Shown one piece after another: positions 56,042 through 64,000 of a DNA stretch of 64,000 nt (its first letter is position 1; each line of letters opens with the position of its first letter). Made by a program: the position numbers and the translations under genes. The stretch covers positions 38,641,984-38,705,983 of the forward strand of contig OX421966.1 in NCBI GenBank assembly GCA_949128115.1. Reading direction: 5' to 3'. Origin of the DNA: Anaspis maculata. Its lineage: Eukaryota > Arthropoda > Insecta > Coleoptera > Scraptiidae. The notes under the pieces are model-generated. The model had not been told where the DNA came from, made no database searches, and saw only the letters and a program-made list of their open reading frames with translations.

Positions 56042-57169
56042 CTAGAAATGAAAGACAAATCGCTTTTAACAACACCATATCACGAAAAACTTGTCCGCGT
56101 ATTATTATTATAATTATTATTATTATCAACTAGATGTAGTGAAGAACAGGATTGCACCAGATGAATGTGGGACAGTTCTGTTTGATTTTATGGTAATTTT
56201 TTGCTCTGCTCATCGCACCATTGAAGTTCTCGGCATGTGTAAGTGGTAGGGTCAAAACTCAAAAGAGGACAACAGGAACTAGGCCCAAAAGACCTAGTAT
56301 CTAAACAGCCAATATGCAATATTCAGCAGCATGACATGCGCTGTAGGTTCGCAATTTAAGCTAGGGGATGGAGCTCATGCGTCTGCGCGATCTAGGAAAA
56401 GTCAAAACCTGCAGATTATCAGCCACCGATTTAACAAAGAAGAAAGCAGATGACAAAAAACTCCTAATTTCCATGCTACATTATGCGAAATAATGTTGTC
56501 CATGTGCATCGCTGTCGGAAAAATGAATTCCGCTCGTAGTTTTCCGAGAATAACGAAAAAGCCGTTTTCAGTGTATGACTGGTTGCCTATAATGTGATCT
56601 TTTATGGGAACACACATGGGATGAAACTGCAGTGCTTTTTTCGTACGTTTTTTGCAGCCAGGCGAGTAGGTATGCCATTGACAGACAGGACGGCAACCGT
56701 AAGGCAGAGAAGAATACTAGAAATGGGGCGGTATTTAAAAAAAAAACACTTACTGATAAACACGTTACCATATTTTCGCTCATTGTGTATCTAAAACTGA
56801 TCCATCATTGCTGGTCTTGAACACAATGAAAGATCAAGAACCGCTCTTTTTTCATAACTTATTCGAAAATTCCATTTCCAGCTGTTTTTGATAATACCTT
56901 TAAAATGTTGAAATTACTTGAAAATGCTTTTTACATGTGTTAGCATATGGCACTATTCTGAAATCCCCTCGCAAGATTGCGCAAGCGCAAAAGTGGCACT
57001 GAATTTCGCCTATTCAACCAGATCTCTGCAACCAGTGAGCTTGGTATACTTGAATACTTGCTACGAGCTGCGAGCAAAGGGAACTTCAATTTTGGCTCAG
57101 TTTAGTTAGGTAGGTATACCCACGCTGGTTTAGGGTAGGTTCTATAGTTTTGTCGCTTTCAAGGCGGTG
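56042..57169. other. Intergenic region upstream of the BTB gene
   Basis: It should contain the BTB promoter and leader exon, which I cannot place. A short ATT microsatellite lies at 56102-56124. No other gene recognised. Confidence 0.35.
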
Positions 57170-57173
57170 TTAA

Positions 57174-59407
57174 GGCGAAAGTGGACTGAAATTGATTACC
57201 AAGTGTGCGACAGAGAGAAAACATGCCAAAAATAATCTCCTATTATAAAATCAACCGATTGTATAATTTGAAAAATAATAACACTGTTGTACTCTAAAAA
57301 TGAAGTTACTTTTCTGATGGCTAACACATTTTCAAAAATACTTTTTTTTCGAAAAAAATTTGATTTCTTGATGAGTTTCATTTTTTTTCCAAAAAATCAG
57401 GTAGTCAATTGGTTCTCCGAAAAATATCAAACACAAATCATTTTTCAGAATTCAGATATCATGAACAATATTGACCGAAATCGATTTTGAAAATTTTCCT
57501 TTTCTTGGGAGAGAAGCAGAGACACGTAACCATGCTACTATTCACAGAATTATAAAAAGTCCTTAATTGAAATAACTTTTTTCTCTCAAGTGTTTTTTTT
57601 TTCGTATGTTTTATTTTAAGGTTCCTTTTTTCTCCATCTCCAAATAGAAGAGCTACCTACTGGTATAAGATGCTGGATGCGAATAAGAAGAAAAGTCCAA
57701 TAACGTTGAACGTTGTTACATTTTCAGAATTTTTTTTCCATGGGAATTATTCCTGTTGTAGATGTCAGTTCTTCTAGATTATTATGACAACTGTCTAAGA
57801 CCATTGTACCCCGCAGAGCTGACTCAACTAAACAATTTAAAACTATGTATAAAAGAGTTGCTTGGTTATGGTTTTTAACCTATATGGTTAATTTTTTGGG
57901 AGTTACATTCTTGGTTTCTTTTTTCAAGGAAACGGGCACTTGTTACTGTTCGTTTTTCTTTGCAATAGGGACATTCAAACTTCAAAGTCCACACAAAAGC
58001 TTTGGAAGAACTTCCTATGAGTTTGCAATATCAAGGGCTATCTTTTGAAGACTGGAAACAGTACTAAATGTGATTGATTTTCTTTGGTAGATGAGTACTA
58101 TGATAACTTATCAATTATTGACAGGTACCGTTTGTTTATCCTTCAATTAATTACCCCAACAGGGATCGTCCGTTTTCTTTTTGTTTCAATTTTCCTGTTG
58201 GATAGTTTTTTGGAGACGGTAGGTACCTCCACCATAGATTTTAGCGCTTATTGGAGTAAGGCAATACCATTGATTTTGTAATAATTATTATATGAGACAT
58301 GATGATTATTGTTCATAAGAAAATAAGACTTTTCCACCTTCTTCGATTCTATGGCATCAGACATGATTTTGGGAGCTTTTCAGTGAAGCAAAAAGGTTTA
58401 AAGAATGGAATATAGAACAACAAGCGCGATAGGTACTTTCATGGGATGTTTCAAATTTTCAATTCCTGATGTTTCATTAGCAAATACGTGCTAACCAAAA
58501 CCGCTCTTTCTCTCTTCAGTAAGGTTTTGAACTTTTTAAGAAAATTATCATGCGCTCAATATATCGAGAAAAGCCTCGCACTGAACCTATTGGGCATCTT
58601 CATTTAGGCAACGGAATCAATATCAAGACCCATCAATAACACCAGACCTCTCACAGTTCAGTTGAATCGAAATAATTACTGAAATTCGGCATCAATTTTT
58701 GCACGCACATAACAGCGTTCGCACGCACACAAAATGTGTTTGTTGTTTCCACTCCACGGAATGTCCGCCGCGAACAGTGTTCGTGCGCGTTGAAATTCCG
58801 TATTTACACGTCCAGACCTGAGCATTTGTGCGCGCACGAACACTGTTCGCACGGACGTTCGTCCGCGAAAAAGTGCTCAGGTCTGTACGCACCTTAACAT
58901 TCAGCCCCTTTCCATTCGTGAAATATTGTTTGCGAGCAATCTTGCCACTTACTTGCTCATTATAAAGATTGGTACCTAAGTAAAGGTGACTAAATGTTGA
59001 ATAGGACTGACTACAAAATGCTACCTGAATGGCGGTAAGATGGCTTAGCTGGCTATATTGTGGTCGGCGCGCGGCTGGCGGCTTATATCAAAGAAAAAAT
59101 TTCAAAATCGATTTCGGTCAATACTGCTCATGATATTTGGATTCCGAAAAATGATTTGTGTTCTATACTTTCGGGAGAACCAACTGATAACCTGATTTTC
59201 TGAAAGAGTCCAAAATTAATTGAGAAATAAAAAGAATTCGATTTTTTTTTCAAAAATGTATCAGCCAGCAGAAAAGTAGCCTCATTTTCAGCATACAACA
59301 GCGTTATTATTTTTCAAATTGTACAATCGGTTGATTTTTTAATAGGGGATTATTTTCCACACCATCTAGCGGTCCAGAAACACACTATTTTATCGTCCAC
59401 TTTCGCC
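57174..59407. mobile_element. TTAA-flanked transposon with ~340-bp inverted repeats (2.2 kb)
   Basis: GGCGAAAGTGGAC at 57174 is inverse to GTCCACTTTCGCC ending at 59407, with TTAA on both sides (57170-57173, 59408-59411), the piggyBac-type target site. The arms match imperfectly to about 57500 and from about 59090 (CAACCGATTGTATAATTTGA, GACCGAAATCGATTTTGAAA and inverses). The interior has no recognisable transposase. It contains a small GC-rich palindrome (about 58812-58886, CAGACCTGAGCA ends). Confidence 0.8.
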
Positions 59408-59411
59408 TTAA

Positions 59412-59715
59412 GGACGGCATTTCCTCCTGTTTTTTCTTCAAACGTGAGTTTCATGAAAACCAGTGGAGTAGGAGAATTGAAAGAAAGAAGGGTAATCTAA
59501 AATCAAGTATGAAAACGAATGAGTATTTCAAAATTCGAATTTTTTTTATATTTTTCGATAAGTCTCTTGCCAGCCCAGATTTCATTTTTTGTTACATTTT
59601 TAGCTGCACAGATTTGGCAGAAATTCACGCCACAAGAATTTATCTGTTTCTCTTTCGCTCTGCAGCTAATCCGCAGTCTGTTTCAGCATTTTTTTTTTGC
59701 TAGGAAATGCCGTCC
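59412..59715. mobile_element. Second TTAA-flanked element, adjoining the first (304 bp)
   Basis: GGACGGCATTTCC at 59412 is inverse to GGAAATGCCGTCC ending at 59715. TTAA lies on both sides (59408-59411, 59716-59719), the left one shared with the neighbouring element. Confidence 0.8.
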
Positions 59716-59970
59716 TTAAGGTGGTTTTAGAGACGATTATTTGGTTTAACGTGAACTCTCGTCACATTTTGAATTAACAAACTGAATAACGATCAACGAA
59801 GTTAACTTTTTTGTTAACGATTCGACGTTTAACGAAGTTAACTTTTCCGTTAACGGTGCTTACCTTTGAAATTACCATCCAGATACAATAAAACGTCTTT
59901 ATTACGTTGTGGTTACCAAAGTGGGGAATCATAGTCTGGTAACGACAACGTCAAGATTACCTTCCAGGGG

Positions 59971-60432
59971 CATGGGCGCCCGGAAGGGGGGGCAAAGGGG
60001 GGCACTTGCCCCCCCCCCCTGGCTCCGGAGCAGCTGAATAAATTCTTCCTTACGAAGGAGTGTAACAATTGACCTCTATATCAATCATGGCAATAATTGA
60101 AATTTTCTAAACCTCTGGTTTAAAACACTAGGGGTTTTTTCAAGATAATGAACGAGTGTAACTATTGACCTGGCTATTTTGAAGTAAATTTTTATACATT
60201 TTGTGCAAAATTACAAATTTTAATAAATTTCTCTAAAGTTAAGTTTAATTTTCAAATATATTTCCTTATTTTTCGCACAAGAATTATTATCACCATTATT
60301 ATTATTATTCGAAAAAAATTTCGCCTGCGGCGCTAATCTAAAGGACTTCGCAAATTAGGCCAGGTAGGCATGTGACGTTCTCTAACTAAAGCTATTTGCC
60401 CCCCCCTGACAAAAATCCTGCGGGCGCCCATG
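59971..60432. mobile_element. hAT-like MITE with 8-bp target duplication (462 bp)
   Basis: CATGGGCGCCCG at 59971 is inverse to CGGGCGCCCATG ending at 60432, flanked by TCCAGGGG on both sides (59963-59970, 60433-60440). G/C homopolymer tracts lie just inside the ends, as in the hAT-like element at 24676. Confidence 0.85.
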
Positions 60433-60435
60433 TCC

Positions 60436-61555
60436 AGGGGACAAGCAAATTCAGACGATTTCTAAAATTATCATAACTTTTGATTTCCGTCAGCGATTTC
60501 ATATCGGTGTTCAGTGTTCGATAGCCCAATCGTTAGATTCCATGCCTTGATCACGTCAAATACGAACAATGTTTTATAAGGTTGCTACAGGGTAATCAAT
60601 GGAACAGTGTAAAATTGCCGAAAGTTCAGTACGAGCGCAATTTCCCAAAAAAGAAATTTCATGCATTCCAATATAGCACAGTTATAAAGATTGATGTTTC
60701 AGCTTCAAATGTGTTCTTGAATTTTGAAAATCGAAGGTGAATTGCCAAATATATTGATCATTTTGTGCCACCATATTGAACTTTCAAGAAAGAAAAATGT
60801 GACCCAATTTCATTGAAAGTTGGAACACACTCATGTCTGGTTCAGGTTATTGGAATTTCAAGGTCAAATTTCACTTTAGATCATCGAGCCGCTATATTGA
60901 ACTTCTCACATGAATTATTCGATTTGAATGAAACTTGAAACACACTAGAATCGAATCATTTACGTAAAAGTTCAATGTGGCGGCCTGAAAGTGACCGAAA
61001 AAGACATTTGACCTTGAAATTCCAATTATTTGAACCAGACATGAGTGTGATCCAAGTTTCAATGAAATCGGATCACTTTCTTGGAAGTTCAACATGGCGG
61101 CACAAAATGATCAATAGGTATCTTTGGCAATTTACCTTCGATTTTCAAAATTCAAAAACGTTACTGGAGCTGAAGCACCAATCTTCGTAACTGCGCTATT
61201 GGAATGCATCAAAAAATTGTTTTTGGGAAATCGTGCTCGTATTGAACTTTCGGCAATTTTACACTGTTCCATTGATCACCCTGTAGAAACTTTATAAAAC
61301 ATTGTTCGAATTCGACGTGATCAACGCATAAAAACAAAGGATGGGCTATCGAACACTGGAAACCGATATGAAATCGTTGACGGCAATCAAAAGTTATGAT
61401 GATTTTATCGTGTGATCAAATGAATTCTTATTTCAGGCAGGCTGTGGCCTAGCCGAAAGCAGCTTCGCACCCCTGAATTTGGCCAGGCCACAGCCTACCT
61501 AAAATAAGAATTCATTTGATCACACGATAGAAATCGTCTGAATTTGCTTGTCCCC
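60436..61555. repeat. Foldback element with internal CAGGGT ends, interrupted by a nested MITE
   Basis: AGGGGACAAGCAAATTCAGA at 60436 is inverse to the sequence ending TGCTTGTCCCCT at 61555. The arms are complementary throughout, including GGTAATCAATGGAACAGTGT at about 60592 and its inverse near 61280, and CATTCCAATATAGC and inverse. The right arm is split by the 120-bp element at 61408-61527. Confidence 0.85.
61408..61527. mobile_element. TA-flanked 120-bp hairpin MITE inserted in a foldback arm
   Basis: TCGTGTGATCAAATGAATTC at 61408 is inverse to the sequence ending GATCACACGA at 61527. TA is duplicated (61406-61407, 61528-61529). The other arm of the host foldback gives the empty site, so insertion and target duplication are read directly. 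The loop carries an AGGCTGTGGCC...GGCCACAGCCT hairpin. Confidence 0.9.
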
Positions 61556-63578
61556 TAGATTCTTTTGATGTGTGTATAATATAGAAGTTGTGAAATAGTC
61601 ATGATAACGAAATCGTAACGTTTTGGCTATTTACTGGTTGTTTTGAGCTCGTCAATAAAATCGCTTGGATTTATTTCCGCCATGAAAACCTGTTCATGAC
61701 TTCCTAAAATAGCCAAAAACTACTTGGTTATACTTCTGGCCATGAAAACCTTTTGATGACTTCGAAATATACCAAAACAAAAAACTATCTGGTTATATTC
61801 TAGTCATTGAAACGTTTTGGTGGCTTTTTATATAACCAAAAAGTATTTGGTTTCATTTTGGTTTTTTAGCATTTTGGCAAAGGTAACGACGAGGACACAA
61901 GTTCGGGAGTGGTAGCGCCGCAGCGGAAATTTTTTTGACGTAATAATAATGATGCTGATAATAATCGGCATATAGGTATTTCAAGCATTTTGCGATTTCA
62001 CTTTTTGATTTTCCTAGCACAATTACTTATTATTAAACAAACTTTTTTAGCAAAAATTTTGCGCTTCTTGAAAATTTTCAAAAAAAAATCGGTCTCTTCT
62101 GGATTAATTTTGTGGGATGGAACGCCGTGGGCGCTTGGAGGTAAAGGGGCGCACGATCAGCTTAAAATGTTGTATACTCAATTAAATAAACGTCGTGAAC
62201 GGGATATGAGAACAATATATTTTTTACAAAAATAGTCTTTGGTTTTGAAAATTTGAGGAGGCCTCGGGGGCCCCCAAAATAGCCGGGGCCCTGAGCATGG
62301 GCTCTTAAGGGCCATGCCTAAAGACGGCACTGCAAAAGAGCGTAGGTAATAATTCTCGTACCTATACTTTTTTTCCTACTTGCAATAATAGGTGAAATCA
62401 ATTTTCCCTACTTTCCGTTCCATCACATTACGTTATTGGGTTCATTGTCAAAAATTGGCCAGTACGCAGTACGATAATGCCAAAGTATAAAAATTGCTTA
62501 TACAATTATTTTTTGAGCAAGCAATCCCATTTTCAACCAAATCGCAATCAATTAATTCACACGTACCTTTCTAATGACGAGTGTTCCCAGGGAATTATTT
62601 TTCGGATGCTTTCTCTGGACTTGATAGGTACTATAGGTAGGTACCATTTTTTTTCCGAATATGTAATGTAAACACTACCTACACCATTCCAAGTACTTTC
62701 GTAGGTAGGTATATAATATAAATATATTATACTATAGTAAGTACCTAGTTTTTGCAGAACTTATTGGTAAAACGAATAATCGTCAAGTTGAGATGAATGT
62801 CGGAACTGAACTAACGAACTAACCTGGATATTTACTGCTCCGAAAACTTTGAAGTTTTCGGGGGAAATAGGAAGTCTGGTAGACTCTTGTGCACGGGTAT
62901 TTTATAGGTATATGTACCCACATAAAAGTTATTGTACCATATTGTGACCATCATAAAGTGGGCAGCAGTTGACCGTTTTTTGGGGAATCTGATGGTCTGA
63001 ACGTCGCGTACGTGACAATAAGCTAAATATGACATCGTCGTTCCTTTACAATGGCTCCGCAACCGTACTTGAATTTTTGGGAATTCCCACAGCCATAATA
63101 TGGCCTTTTATGAGTTTTGTTTATCCAAATACACACCCAACCCCAAAAAATCGCGACTTAGCTACCTACATCGGTTTTCGTGAACAGCAAGCAGCATCAT
63201 CAATTTTGATCTAACTGGATGATGAGATCTTTGACAAAGATATCAAGATGAAGGATCTACATGATCTATTGTTCTATTAATGTAGGTATTTGATATTGTC
63301 TTTTTTTCAAGTACCTACCTACCTATTTTACTCGTGTTTTCGAAAAAGCTCCATATATATCCATACACCCGGTTTAAATCGGCCAAAGCGTCTGAGAGTT
63401 ACAGCTTTTCACAAGTAGGTACAATATGAGCGATTTTCAAGCTTTTCAGCAAAAACTGAATCAATCAATTTTGAATCGAATCAATAATTTTGAGAATGCC
63501 GCTAGGAGTGTAGAGCTTCGAATTTTCAAGTTTCACTCTATGAGATAAGGATGGGTTAAGTCAGTTTATTTAGGTATT
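61556..63578. other. Intergenic region, no gene recognised
   Basis: It contains TAGGTAGGTA-type strings and short open frames without recognisable domains. A GGGCCC-rich stretch at about 62255-62330 may be the end of a decayed element. Nothing firm. Confidence 0.35.
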
Positions 63579-63722
63579 AGGTCACACTGGAGCCACCCAC
63601 TGCCACCCACTACCATCAACCAAAAATCAAACGCACCCAATGTAATGACGCTGATGGTCACATTGCAACCATCCCTTGTGGTCACCAGCGACCACGTGTT
63701 TGAAATTTTTAACGTAGTGGTC
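63579..63722. mobile_element. Second copy of the PIF/Harbinger left terminal region
   Basis: GTCACACTGGAGCCACCCAC followed by CACCCACTACCATCAACC and AAAATCAAACGCACCCAATG matches the left end of the element at 14327. The outermost bases CAGCA of the inverted end are missing after TTAGG. Beyond about 63722 the similarity ends; the rest of the copy is absent or outside the window. Confidence 0.7.
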
Positions 63723-63749
63723 GTGGACAGGGAGCTGGTGCCTCAAAAC

Positions 63750-63911
63750 TTACGTCATAAGGTACATGATTTTAACCCTGTAGGTCTAATGTGCGTTAAT
63801 AAGGTTGTTAAAAATTGCTTTGTCTTACATGTCAGACCGGGGGCTTTAGGCTGGTATGAGCCTGTCAATTTTCGGAAAAATTGCCAAAAATTTACGTCAT
63901 AAGGTACATGA
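63750..63911. repeat. 20-bp direct repeat pair near the window end
   Basis: TTACGTCATAAGGTACATGA occurs at 63750-63769 and again at 63892-63911 in the same orientation. The sequence between has no recognisable gene. Confidence 0.7.
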
Positions 63912-64000
63912 ATGAAACCAACTGGATTTTGTGTGGGAACATCCCCTTGATCGAAAATCTGGCCGTAAGACAAAATTTTTGGGGGTTTTCGGTCCATAAG

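Overview
This is eukaryotic, almost certainly insect, nuclear DNA. Genes have short spliceosomal introns (54-65 nt in several cases), AATAAA signals, an insect-type gustatory receptor and an arthropod-type SMYD protein. The many TAGGTAGGTACCTACC-like strings and the density of palindromic transposons make me think of a sternorrhynchan hemipteran such as a mealybug or scale insect. That placement is an impression, not a result.

Layout. 1-555 (+) is the 3' end of an erlin gene. 1278-1652 (-) is a three-exon gene for a small secreted His-rich peptide. 1882-7667 (-) is a gustatory receptor whose 4.5-kb intron holds a nested transposon. 8240-12601 (+) is a SET/MYND (SmydA-type) protein. 14327-15118 is a PIF/Harbinger element with a transposase fragment. 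17176-20856 (-) is a ZCCHC9-like zinc-knuckle protein. 21-33 kb has no host gene that I recognise. It is dominated by a ~6-kb element with subterminal 10-bp tandem arrays, itself hit by a hAT-like element, a mariner-like foldback and a palindrome carrying degenerate hammerhead-ribozyme motifs. 33560-36802 (+) encodes a 1080-residue helical protein I cannot name, followed by a broken paralogue (37154-38213). 39-48.3 kb is a nest of foldback transposons, one carrying a decayed mobile-element ORF. 48440-53598 (+) encodes a 1697-residue NACHT-ankyrin protein. 54265-56041 (-) is a BTB/C2H2/AT-hook regulator, tail-to-tail with it. 56-64 kb is again transposons: two back-to-back TTAA-flanked elements, a hAT-like insertion and a foldback with its own nested mini-element.

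The most interesting gene is the NACHT-ankyrin protein. Its first ~170 residues look like a DUF4297/Cap4-type PD-(D/E)xK nuclease domain, followed by an intact NACHT P-loop and about a dozen ankyrin repeats. Nuclease + STAND ATPase + sensor repeats is the plan of bacterial Avs/CBASS-type antiviral proteins, so this may be an animal innate-immune effector. That function is inference. The second theme is a large family of palindromic elements with ends of the form TA-CAGGGTG...CACCCTG-TA, inserted into each other several layers deep.
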